Assembly: GCA_015146655.1 (NCBI GenBank)
Contig: VKHL01000063.1
Span: forward strand, 94,993-158,992
DNA from: Ochromonas danica
Taxonomy: Eukaryota > Sar > Chrysophyceae > Chromulinales > Chromulinaceae
Direction: 5' to 3'
Length of the DNA: 64,000 bases
Shown: in pieces, positions 46,590 to 56,755 of the stretch
Layout: each line of letters begins with the position of its first letter
Numbering within the stretch: position 1 is the first letter of the stretch
The notes under the pieces: model-generated
What the model was told of the DNA's origin: nothing
The model's input: the letters and a program-made list of their open reading frames with translations, nothing else
The model's database searches: none
Position numbers and translations under genes: made by a program

Positions 46590-46870
46590 CCTTGAGATAA
46601 GCTCCAGTTCCATGACATGCTGGTCATCTATACTGCTTAAACTCTTCTGACTGAGAAGCACACGGCCAGCAGATGGCTGCCTGGCTAACACACCCAATCC
46701 TCCTCGCTCCAGAGGTGGTAGCAAGCTGTTTCTTCATTGAAGACTACCTCTACATTGTTGTTTGTCGTGGTGGAGCAGTGGTTGAATCGGATAAATTTTG
46801 ATCTGCTATTTTGATCGTGGCCATAAAATGAAGAGAGGCAGTAGGAAAAGGTAATAAACCGGGATTGAGA
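46590..46870 (-). pseudogene. Gene H fragment with internal deletion
   Basis: Minus strand: 5' flank and first codons of gene H (MATIKI-like start near 46824, then NNNVEVVFN) jump directly into the middle of exon 2 (SLLPPLERGGLGVLARQPSA, SIDDQHVME) and then lose homology. About 1 kb between these points, including the intron, is missing and the frames do not match. Confidence 0.85.
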
Positions 46871-46984
46871 ATAGAAATATGATAATCCGCCTATGCCAAC
46901 GATTGCACATAACTGAGCATTGAAAACCAATTCTCGCTGTCAGTGATAAAGATGAATGTTCTTTCATTCTGCTCAGAAGTCAGA

Positions 46985-47110
46985 ACAGAAGAATTCTGTA
47001 TCATCATGGATGATAACTAATGAGGAAAATATAACATTTCTTATCGTTATTATGTTATATCTATCACAGACACAGTGTTTAGATACACTCAGATATGTTC
47101 TAGTTGAACA
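46985..47110 (-). repeat. Conserved 3' element of LRR-like copy e
   Basis: Reverse complement closely matches 592-712 after copy a, including CATATCTGAGTGT, CACTGTGTCTGTGATAGATA, AATAACGATAAGAA and CAGAATTCTTCTG at the far end. Confidence 0.85.
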
Positions 47111-47126
47111 ATAAATCTTATCACTT

Positions 47127-48740
47127 TTATCGCTGTTTGGTCCAGTGATGAGATTCTTTATTAAAACGATAGTGTTGGTTTCGAGATGATCTAATATAAC
47201 CTTCTTTCAGAGTAGAAGGCCATTTCACCTTCTCATCCAGTAGCAAACCATCCAACATCTCTTCCGAAACACTCTCAGCCATTTCCAGGCGAATCTTGCA
47301 TAGGCTAGAAAGCTTCGATACTGCCACCAGACTCTCCAATCCAGGACATCGTATGACTAAACTCTCAATCGACTCACAGTTCTTGATCAACTCAGTCAAC
47401 ATTGAATCAGAAATGTTGAACAACCAGGGAAAAGTTGATGGCGTATGCAACTTTGTCAGACTCCTCGCATGCTCTGTGATAGCTGCCAAAGTAGCATCAG
47501 TGTTCGGGTCAGCACTGAAATGCAACAAATGCAAACAATTCAAATGGGGAAGATCTCGCAGGAGAGAGATCAAGCAGGGCTGAACTGGGGAAGATTCTAA
47601 GGTAATCTGATAGGGTTCTAATAGAGGCTTCAGAATCTCCACTGGCATATAGTGGACACTGTTCTGTCTTAAAGTCACTTCCTTGTACTGTCTTCTTCTC
47701 AATACATGAGACAAGCACACAGTCCAGTCATCATTGGATCCTTCCACCTCTATAGTCACAGAGCTGTTCTCATTGCATGTCTGGATAGTGTCTGTAATGA
47801 CCACATCAAGGAGATGTGGGCATTGTTCAAAGAGACGACGAAGATTCTCTGTGCTACATATGCTAAGACCGGAGATTTCCAAGCTAGTCAACTTTGGACA
47901 TGATGTGAACAATGTCACCACTAAATCATCTATGTCAGATGAGTCCCGTTCGCCGCAGCTAATCTTCAATATCTCCAACAATTATCCTGTTGATGAGAGA
48001 TAAGACATGAAGGAAGCCATATTATGTAAATACTCGCAATCTGTGCAGGCATTCAATGCTCTCAGACGAATTCTATTCTCAATGAGAGTGGATATGATTA
48101 AATCTATTCCCTTTCCATCCATTATTGAAATATGGAGATCTCGTAAGCTGGAGGCATGCTTTCGGAGGAGGTTTGCTACCATCACATGACATTCTTCATA
48201 GCTTTCGATATCTTGTAGAGAGAATTTGATCAGAGAATTCTCTCTCAACTTCTCTACCAATACTTCCATCACTACATCACTAAGCTGCTTAGCTTGTCTG
48301 TCTGTATTCATCCATACTGTCACTCCTTCTAGATTATGACAATGACTCAAGAACACTGACAGATTGCTCTTCAATTGATCTTCCTTACAGAGGTCAGATG
48401 CTGTGCTTGTATCGATCTCAATAGATCGAAGAGCAGGACAGTAGGATTCCATGATGTCCAATCCTCCTCCCACAAGATCTTCTAAAACACTCACACTAAC
48501 AGGAAACCCTTCCGCATACAATACCTTGCGATTCACCAGCCACATAGAGAATATTCTCATTTTATCATCAGAAAGACTCACATCACCTCTTGATATCCTA
48601 ATGTCAGTCAAGGAGGACAGCCAAGCTTCTCGATGATTCTTCTCAACACAGGCTACATCCAACCTTGCCAGATCCTCCCATCCCAACCACTCTCCATAAA
48701 CACTGCGAAGAATATCTTTAGGCATCCACATAATACTCAT
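47127..48740 (-). pseudogene. LRR-like family copy e with one premature stop
   Basis: Reads from MSIMWMPKDILRSVYGEWLG to the normal family C-terminus (HHWTKQR) in one frame of 538 codons, except for a single TAA at 47982-47984. Intact copies have GAA or an equivalent there (TGEWLEVL against TG-stop-LLEIL), so one base change explains the stop. All else is intact: F-box-like N-terminus, leucine-rich section, LLLDEKVKWPST. Either a very young pseudogene, a polymorphism, a read-through case or a sequencing error. Confidence 0.85.
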
Positions 48741-50100
48741 TACTTCTTCTCACCGAGCTACGACCTACAATGGATTGAATGTCGTTTTTCCGCCGAGGAT
48801 TTGGTGGAATTCGTGAAGTTAAGCGTGAGGTGTGGGGAAAAAACGGAAAAAACGCAGATATGATTGCTGCCTCTCCGGAGAAACAATTAACAAGATTTTA
48901 CAAGAAAATAAGGACGAGGACTGTACCTATTAACATCCACAGAGATCCCAAAAGTACAAGAGGATCTCGAATGAAAGCAGACATATCGTGCTAAAATGGA
49001 AGCTGCTGCGAACAAGGAGGATGGTCCTCACTTTGGAAAGGTGTAACGGTGAGTAAGCAAGAATGGCGTTCGACTTAGTGAATGATGAAGTAATCAATCG
49101 CTTGACGAAATTTTGCAGGGCTACCGAGGATATTGAGAATGGTGGTGATGGAAATGGAAATGTGCTCATTGGACGTCCGAGATGTCTCTATCTCAAAAGT
49201 GTCCTTACAGAGATCAAGGATCAAGTATTTAAAGCGTCTTTGAGCTTAAATGGCGTTAGGCAATGTGGGGCTTCAGGAGTTGGTAGGGGAGGTGATGGGG
49301 AGCAGGGAGTCAAATTGGCCTTCCCCTAAACTATCTCGCAGTGCCTCAAAATGGACCTGAATCTCTTGGAAACAGTCACCACGGAGATAGAGAATGACAC
49401 AAGAGTCTCTGGCCATGACTTGATCCGGTCACATGTTGGCTGTTGCGTGTTACAGACTCTACTGGATGATGTTGACCCAGTCTTCAACAAAGTCTCACAC
49501 ATACTCTGTCTGTACCATATCAGAACGTGATCTATCTGTTGATGATGTTGTTTGAGCAAAAAATTGGATCTCTTCATAGAGGCCAATGAACAGCTCTGTG
49601 AGTTATCAAACAGATTATTCTGTTTATTGAGATAGAAAGCAAAGAAGAAACCCCTGTTTCATATAGTCTGTTGATCAACTTGTTCACGTTCAATGTGAGA
49701 AGAAAACCAATTAGTCGTCTACAACTAGAAATGGCATTACCCGTCACTTGTTGGACAACGTTAGGATTTGTAAGGCATGACATAGCATTTATACCTCAAA
49801 CCTATGACAGACAGAAGAACGAATGGATGCCTAGCTTACAATTGCTTAAATAAATTCTGTTCTCTAGCAGCGTCAACTATCTAAAAGAGGAGAATCCAAT
49901 CGAACTTATTATAACCTGAAACAGTGGCTAGAATAATTAATCGGACAAGGAAAAGTTTGGCGTGATGGCATTTAACCACCAGAATGCTCATGACGATAAC
50001 TAAAGATTATGATGGCGTCTTAAGCAGCAGCCTTTATGCCCTGAATTCTTACATTGTAATGAATAACACGCTCTCCTCCGGCTATTATAATATGTTCTTA
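48741..50100. other. Long region without a supported gene
   Basis: About 1.36 kb. Short plus-strand frames at 48779-48994, 49063-49329 (ATG, 88 codons, a glycine-rich end) and 49671-49853 are without recognisable domains. A TG-rich segment at 49400-49560 is unremarkable. I cannot tell whether a small multi-exon gene is hidden here. Confidence 0.4.
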
Positions 50101-50282
50101 ATGAGAATGGCGCCTCCATGCGTCACATTCGCAACCCTGTGATTAAGGCGATCGAGATCTAAGCCAACCAGCTGAATAGTTGCTTTATTGTGTAGTGCTT
50201 GAAGAGTTGAAGACCAACGGAGCTGTTTGGTTCCTGACTATATAAAGCTAGTAGCCGTATTTGTTGACTTTGCAGAATGCTG
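50101..50282 (+). pseudogene. CCDC146 last-exon tail fragment
   Basis: Starts at TGAGAATGGCGCCTC and runs through the last 16 codons of CCDC146 (MRHIRNP...IEI, stop) into its 3' flank up to TGACTTTGCAGAATGCTG, where homology ends abruptly. Nearly identical to 38920-39097. Confidence 0.93.
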
Positions 50283-50535
50283 TTTAGCTCTGATTGTGAA
50301 CGTTTGTATGTGATTGCAGAACCTAGGTTTGATTGTCAAGATATGAATAAATCAACACGTTCAACATTACCATGTCCACCAATAATGATGTTATCTTATA
50401 AATCCTAATCAACAAAGAGCAATATACTTGTTGAATATTAAGAAGAAATACATTGGAAACTTTAGCTATTTCTAACAGTTGACCAAAGTACTGAACATAG
50501 ATTGAGTGCCATTGCTGCTTTATCATTGCTGAGAT

Positions 50536-52428
50536 TTACTTTACTAGGGGAACTAGGCTGATTTTGATAAATTTGTGGCCGTTTGAGTCAGTAGTATTAA
50601 CCGAGAAAACACGCTTTTTAATACCAGAATCATTAGTACTATTTTGAAAAGCTATGGCTTGGTTCTCATGATTGAAATAGACTTCCAATGTTGATTGAAC
50701 TCTCATCATGTCCATCAATTGTGTGAGGAAATGTGGATGTGGATGTTCGTACCGGGTACTGTTGCCAGTAATAATAAATCGTTTGGTATTAATTCTTCTA
50801 AAATACCAAGTGTTGTTGATATAATGAGAATTATAGCTTCCATGATGAGGAATAACTGCTATCTCAAATTTGGTATCCTTGAAATCTGATTTTTCAATCG
50901 CATCAACGAGAATATCACAATCAACATCACCTGTTAGTAAAATATGCTTTGCTGCTCGAGGTGCTGCATAGCTTACAACCAAAACAATAGACATATTGTT
51001 GATCTTTTTGGAATTATCTTCCCTGTAATTCCTGAAGAAGAATTCTGCATTTGGCCAGAGAACGGTAACTTTGGTTTTGTTGTCAATATACTCTTTCTTT
51101 GGTTCTGGGTACTCTGTGCCAAACTCTGAATTCTCCAAGGTATCAGCAGGAATATCATCTGAGATAATGATGGGAGGGACTTTTTCCTTGATCTGTGCAT
51201 ACTTCATTAGCACATCGTGTGCCTGTTTCTTCGAACGTGTTGGAATAGCGGGGGGAGAAGGAGGAGGGAGGGCGATGGGAGAAATACAAGGATTCAGCCA
51301 CAGTTCATCAATCACGTCCAGACAATTACTTTTAGCCATTTTGTCGAAGCCACCAATATGATCATCGTCAGAGTGAGTGCAGATAGCCAAATGTAACTTA
51401 ATTCTTCCCAGTACAGCGTTCCATGCATTCGTAAATCCGGCACTCTTGCTGCTGTCCACTAGAATGTTGTGGAAGTCATCACCAGTTACAATCAGAAAAC
51501 AATCAGCAGAACCATTTGAAGGAAAAGAATAGAACGCAAAAGAATCCTCTGTCAAAGGAAGTCCTGGAAGATTCTTATTCAATATTGATGCTCTGTGCCC
51601 CGATTCATAGAGCTGAAACAAGCTCGTATTTGAAGAAGGATCCCATCCATCCTCAGGGAGTAAATACTTCATGAGAAGATTATCTTTTGCTTCAACAGGA
51701 AGTTTATCTATTTTAATGGCATGGATTCGCAGACCCACTTGTGCGAATAACATTTTGCTATATTCTTCATTTGTTAAATGTGAGTATTCTTCGCCGCTTG
51801 CGTGCAGTTGAACTAAAGCACCGCTTCCAGAACTTCTCTTCGTCGTTGCTATTTCTATACATTTAGTTGAATAGCAACAATTTAGATATAATTCGCCTTG
51901 CTTGTTACCAACACATTCTTTAAATTCCTCAATAGAGAGATAGTTTGAGTCACTATCCTCATCACTATAACTCAAATCCCACGATCCGTTAGCATTCGCA
52001 TGTCCACCATAATAAACTGTGATATAGCTACAAGGAGCAGACAACACATTCTTGACTCGATATTGGGGTGGATCAATCAAAATAAACACATCTGTTTTCA
52101 CAGTTGCTTCAGGAAAAATAATTTGTTTGTGTAGTTCGCAAGGATAAGGAGAGGGGATGTTGTCCAATAGTTCTGATGGTACTCGTAGCTTCTTAAGTCC
52201 GGCAAGAATATCGTCGTCATACTCAGACAAACCAGAAACAATAATAACAGCACGTGCCACAGATGCAAAGTGTGCATAGAAGAACTGAGACAAGCTCGTA
52301 TTTGAAGGATCCCATCCATTCTCGGAGAATAAATACTTCAAGAGAGGATTATGTTCTGCTTCAACACGAAGTTTAGCTTTTTCAATGGCAAGGACTTGCA
52401 TCGGACAATCTCTTCTCGCCACAACCAC
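50536..52428 (-). CDS. Caspase-like domain fused to ComEC-type metallo-beta-lactamase domain
   Basis: Open frame of 630 codons on the minus strand; the first in-frame ATG is Met10. Residues ~58-200 look like a caspase (C14) fold: hydrophobic strand RAVIIVSG, strand DVFILID, ITVYYGGHANANG with the putative catalytic His143, an acidic loop, SIEEFKECV, and ELYLNCCYS with putative Cys184/185. Residues ~278-560 are an MBL domain: strand HLAICTHSDDDHIGGFD with His352, Asp356 and His357 of the HxxxDH motif, later LLTGDVDCD and VIPHHGSYNSHY, as in ComEC/Rec2-type hydrolases. A spacer (NLLMKYLLPEDGWDP) joins them. Plausible as a proteolytic plus phosphodiesterase-like effector; function is not established. 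No signal peptide or membrane segment. The gene lies between two parts of a duplicated CCDC146/gene-H module. Confidence 0.72.
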   Translation of the reverse strand: MVVARRDCPMQVLAIEKAKLRVEAEHNPLLKYLFSENGWDPSNTSLSQFFYAHFASVARAVIIVSGLSEYDDDILAGLKKLRVPSELLDNIPSPYPCELHKQIIFPEATVKTDVFILIDPPQYRVKNVLSAPCSYITVYYGGHANANGSWDLSYSDEDSDSNYLSIEEFKECVGNKQGELYLNCCYSTKCIEIATTKRSSGSGALVQLHASGEEYSHLTNEEYSKMLFAQVGLRIHAIKIDKLPVEAKDNLLMKYLLPEDGWDPSSNTSLFQLYESGHRASILNKNLPGLPLTEDSFAFYSFPSNGSADCFLIVTGDDFHNILVDSSKSAGFTNAWNAVLGRIKLHLAICTHSDDDHIGGFDKMAKSNCLDVIDELWLNPCISPIALPPPSPPAIPTRSKKQAHDVLMKYAQIKEKVPPIIISDDIPADTLENSEFGTEYPEPKKEYIDNKTKVTVLWPNAEFFFRNYREDNSKKINNMSIVLVVSYAAPRAAKHILLTGDVDCDILVDAIEKSDFKDTKFEIAVIPHHGSYNSHYINNTWYFRRINTKRFIITGNSTRYEHPHPHFLTQLMDMMRVQSTLEVYFNHENQAIAFQNSTNDSGIKKRVFSVNTTDSNGHKFIKISLVPLVK

Positions 52429-52870
52429 TTTCAGCAGCTGTAGCTGCCATTTCTGTCCATTTGTTAGAATAGCAACAGTTTAGATATAATTCGCCTTGCT
52501 TGTTATCAACACACTCTTTAAATTCCTCAAATGAGAGATAGTTGGAGTCACTGTCCTCATCACTATAACTCAAATCCCACGATCCGTTAGCATTCGCATG
52601 TCCACCATAATAAACTGTGATATTGCTACAAGGAGCAGACAACACTTCCTTCACTCGATATTGGGGTGGATCAATCAAAATAAACACATCTGTTTTCACA
52701 GTTTCTCCACGAAAAATAATTTGTTTGTGTAGTTCGCTAGGATAAGGAGAGGGGATGTTGTCCAATAGTTCTGCTGATACTCGTAGCTTGTCAAATCCGA
52801 GTAGAACATCAGAATCACACATAATCAAACCAGAAACAATAATAACAACACGTGCTTCTTTAAGCGACAT
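52382..52870 (-). pseudogene. Extra upstream caspase-like module, frameshifted from the caspase-MBL frame
   Basis: Begins with ATG (MSLKEARVVIIVSG) and repeats the caspase-like module at about 80-90% identity: VFILIDPPQYRV, ITVYYGGHANANG, FEEFKECV, ELYLNCCYS. After NKWTEMAATAAES the frame diverges and stops, while the downstream frame begins with the matching KAKLRVEAEHNPLLKYLF spacer. About 30 residues present in the second module (LHASGEEYSHLTNEEYSK) are deleted here, producing the shift. The gene may originally have had two caspase-like modules before the MBL domain, with this start codon as its true start. A 49-bp GT...AG stretch could restore the frame but would be shorter than other introns here. 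Confidence 0.6.
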
Positions 52871-54245
52871 AATCTAAAAATCAATGAGAAAATAAAAAGA
52901 TATGTTTGGTCCAAAACGAAGACGAATCCAGCAAGATATGGCCTAAAAGACCAGATCTAGAGATGTGGCGCTTGGCGTTGTGGAAACAACAACAAACACC
53001 ACCAAAGAATGAAAAAACTGCTTTTCGAGTTCAAAGAATTTCAATCATTTGTACTATTCCTAGTGTAATCTTCAAACTGTTGAGAGTTTTCCCAAAAGAA
53101 ATGGTACAATAACGAAAGAATTTTGATCATGAGCTGGCTGGCTTGGGAACCAACCATGAACCACAAGAAGATGTTGATTTCCTCGAAATAGATTGTTTAA
53201 ATACTATTTATCTATCTGGTAGTGAAGATTTATCTAGTACTGTGGGTACTAAGCTGCTGTTCTGGTTCGGTTTGTGCACGCTTCGTCTTGTAGAAGTGAT
53301 TAAAGAGGAGTTGTGTTAACCCTAAGAAACCTCTTCTGCACTGCACAGCACAACAAAAAAAGAGAAGGCAAGAATCGAATGTCACTAGTTCAATATTATG
53401 AAGATAAGGTCCACCTCAGAGAGAAGAATACCACAATTTCTAGCAAACTACACAATGAGAATATCATATGATGTGAAGACACTGCACTAAATACCTTCAA
53501 TTCATTCATCATCTCATTATCACCTACAACTAAATAAAAAATTTTGTATATATATATCCTTTACTTTATCTACGATAGTTAACTGAAGGCTACTCCAACA
53601 CAACCTCTCTTGCAAACTGTGGGGTAGTCACCAGAATGTCATTAGTAAGCAAGCAAGCTGAAAAGGTGAAGCAAGAATCGAACAAAGCGAATTGAAGAGA
53701 TGAATTGAGTGGTAGAGAAGAGAAGAGAAGAGCGACCATTAGCAGCCAAGACAAACGACTTTATAACAGCATGACTGCTAATTAAGAGGGTCCAGCAAAA
53801 AGGAGAGAAATGATCTTCCATGCCAATAGTCATGATGAATGACAGCAAGAAGAAGATAAGAGGAATGGGAAAGGGTACTGATGACGAACAATTCCCTTTC
53901 TTCGCCGTAAAGTCCGACAAAAACTACTTCGTTTGATCTCATCATTGGAAGAAAAAGACTGTGTTTTCCAACTATTATTACTATCTAGATATGCATAGGC
54001 CTATATTCAAACAAATGAAAGGCCAGTATATATAACAATTCACACATATGGTGTCATGGAGGAGAATGAATTATCACTTGTCCAACAGTTGTCATCCATT
54101 GCACCATTTAGGATTGAAGATCTTCATTAACAACATTCTTATCAATATCATTATTGCCTTATTTCAATTGTTCCCGAAATAAATAAATCGTATTGTTCAT
54201 ATCATAATTATGAAATGATTATGTCCTTCGACAATCAACAGATAT
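52871..54245. other. Intergenic region, partly duplicated gene-H 3' flank
   Basis: No supported gene in 1.37 kb. From about 53810 to 54245 it is a diverged copy of the DNA found after gene H copies A and B (CTTCCATG...AATAGTCATGATG, GGGAAAGGGTACTGATGACGA). A TATATATATAT run lies near 53546. Frames at 52906-53112 and 53642-53920 have no recognisable domain. Confidence 0.5.
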
Positions 54246-56205
54246 TTAGCGCAGGTGGGAAGAAGAAGGGCCCTTCCTAATTCCACCTGCTGCAACAGCA
54301 GCTGGAGGAGGAGAACGCAGTCGTTGTGTCTCAGCTGCACGATCTGCAAGCTGTCTGGTACTTGGTGAAGTAACCAACTGACGACGACTTGGTGAGGTCA
54401 CAAGCTGTCTGTTACTGGGTGCAGCTAATAATTGCCTATGGCTTGGTGAGGTGACCAGTTGTCTCGAACTGGGAGCTTTCATCGTTGCTAGCGATGATTG
54501 GCCACGCATCATCCCCTGAGGTTTCATCTTGCCATCTTGGCCATTCTCACCTTCCGATTCAATAGTAGGAGGAAGAACAGAAGCTTGCTTGCCTAACAAT
54601 TCTAAGCGCTTCGCGGCACTGATCAAGGTCGATTGCTCCTCTGTTTGCATGGGTGATGCACCAGGACGATAGAAGGTATAGCGTTGAAGTGAGACAGAGC
54701 TTTCATGTTCTTCTTCTTGTGTTTGAAGCTTTTGTTGTCGAGCTTTGAGCTTTCTTGCCACTGTGTCATCATCACTGCCGTCATCATCATCCTCCTCATC
54801 CAGTTCTTCTTGCTTCCCTGCTACTCTGTGGTCTGAGTTGGTATTGTGAGTGCCAGCACTGGAAACAGAGATGCTCTTTGTGTGAGAGGAAGAAGCGTTG
54901 TCCACTGAAGGGGAAGACGTTACACTTGGAGTGGCAGGAGTAGGAGTATGACCTTGAAAGGGTAGATTGTCTAGCAGAATGCGCTTGGCAAGTACCAGAA
55001 CACGACGGATCTGGCCTCCACCTCCAATCTTATCCCGTACCCCATTGTCAACACCACCATTTTCTACTCCTCCGACACCTCCTCTTCCCCCAACTTCTTT
55101 CTCATTCTCCATGCGCAAGACATCAATATCATCATCTGTGAAGGAGATCTTCTTCGACAGTCTCTTGGAGAATTGCTTGGAGAGCATTCGAGGGAGATTG
55201 GGAGCAGCATAGTGACTCTCTTTCTTGCTCTTCTTCATCTTTCCATCGCTTTCTTCCTCTTCTTCCAGATCACCCAGAAGCCTGTAGGAGTTGGTTCGTT
55301 CCATGACATGCTGGTCATCCATACTGCTCATACTCTTCTGACTGAGAAGCGCACGGCCAGCAGATGGCTGCCTGGCTAACACACCCAATCCTCCTCGCTC
55401 CAGTGGAGGCAGCAAGCTGTTTCTTCTGCGTGCATCAATTCCTTCGAAAAGACCCTTCAGCTCATTGTCCACGAGGGAGGAACGAACAGGACGACAAATC
55501 TTCTTGATGATATCTCCCGTAATCAGACCTTGTATTGAGGCATTGGCATCATCCCAACGCTGCAAGTCTCTGTGCAGAAAGCAATTGACAAACAAGGAGA
55601 GTTGGGATGAGAACATGCTACAGATTGAACACAAACCAATCCCAGCCTAACCTCACACTCGCAGGACGATTGACCTCAGCAGGTATCAATCCCAATGGCG
55701 GACCCTCCAGCAAGCAAGTCAATTCCTCATTTTCCAACGGATTCAATGCTATCCACCATCCGGAGGAATTGCTGGGGTTAGTCACTTTCACAAGTCGCAG
55801 AAGGATGTAATGGACTCTCAACAACTGCAACGCGATCATTCGCAAGAACATCTCATCACAATCATTGCTTCGAGCTTTACTACGGAGTAGACTGACAGTG
55901 TGATCGACCAGTGTGGATTGTAACGTGGTGAGGAGAGCTGGGGTAGAGATGTAGAGACGACAATGTGCCGCCCCTCCTGTCTCGCTGTCCTCATCCTCTT
56001 GCTTAAAGGTATCATACGCTATAACCTCCATGGTTTGATAGACCTTGTGATCCACAACCACCACCTCGAGGAAGTTCCCCGACTGCCAGAAGGTCTTGCA
56101 ACCATTGAAGACTACCTCCACATTGTTGTTTGTCATGGCTGGAACAGTGGTTGAATCGGATAAAGGTGTGGCTTTCAAGCTGTCCACCTTACTACTTTTT
56201 GTCAT
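54246..56205 (-). CDS. Gene H, copy C: unknown protein with C-terminal 9-residue repeats
   Basis: Two exons on the minus strand, 55652-56205 and 54246-55569, the same splice sites and phase as copy B, giving 625 residues. Exon 1 is nearly identical to copy B except for its first ~15 residues (MTKSSKVDSLKATPLSDSTT against MATIKITDTVQASPLSDSTT), while exon 2 has more substitutions and indels. The C-terminal repeat array has five 9-residue units instead of eight and a different end (PPPAAVAAGGIRKGPSSS). The gene is intact, so at least two functional gene-H paralogues exist. Function not recognised. Confidence 0.7.
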
Positions 56206-56755
56206 GATTTAATATAGAGGGGGTGAAAATGACGAAGAGAGAGATAGAGAAATCGAAAAGAGAAATAGAGTTCCGTTGAAGTTGAAATGATAATGGAGAG
56301 AAATATCTGCGAACGTTTTGTTAAGAATGGGACTGTTTTCCTGTCAACTATCTATTGAATAAATAGATATCTATCTTGACTAGTATGAAAAGATATTTGG
56401 TTTTGAATTCTCTTCGTAGTTGCTAATGATGTCAAAGTAGTGTTCTGGTCTGACTTGGACGACTTCATCTTGTCTTCTTGCAAAAGAAGGCTGCCGCTGC
56501 ACCGCGGGGGGTGTTTTGAACACTGCCGCAAAGGTCATCTTTTGACATCTTAAACATCACTTTTGGTCATCCACGCAGGCAGATTGTTGGAAAAGTCGCC
56601 TTTTGACATGTTAAACATTCGACACCAGCGTTCGTGTTCCGTGTTGTTTTGATCTCTTGCCATGAAATCATTTATTGTCTTGGAATAGATAGCTCACACT
56701 AGACTGTTCATTGACTTTTTATGATGAAGAATAGTGAGTGAAAAAGAACTTGAGA
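56206..56755. promoter_or_regulatory. Divergent intergenic region (gene H copy C / Na+/H+ exchanger)
   Basis: 550 bp between genes reading outward. It contains two related pieces, GGTCATCTTTTGACATCTTAAACATCAC and GTCGCCTTTTGACATGTTAAACATTC (shared core CTTTTGACAT-TTAAACAT, near 56535 and 56597), about 60 bp apart, which may be tandem regulatory sites. Nothing else recognised. Confidence 0.35.

Noticed and set aside
50536-52428. Plain ComEC competence protein
   Set aside because: No membrane channel segments are present and the MBL domain is preceded by a caspase-like domain instead.
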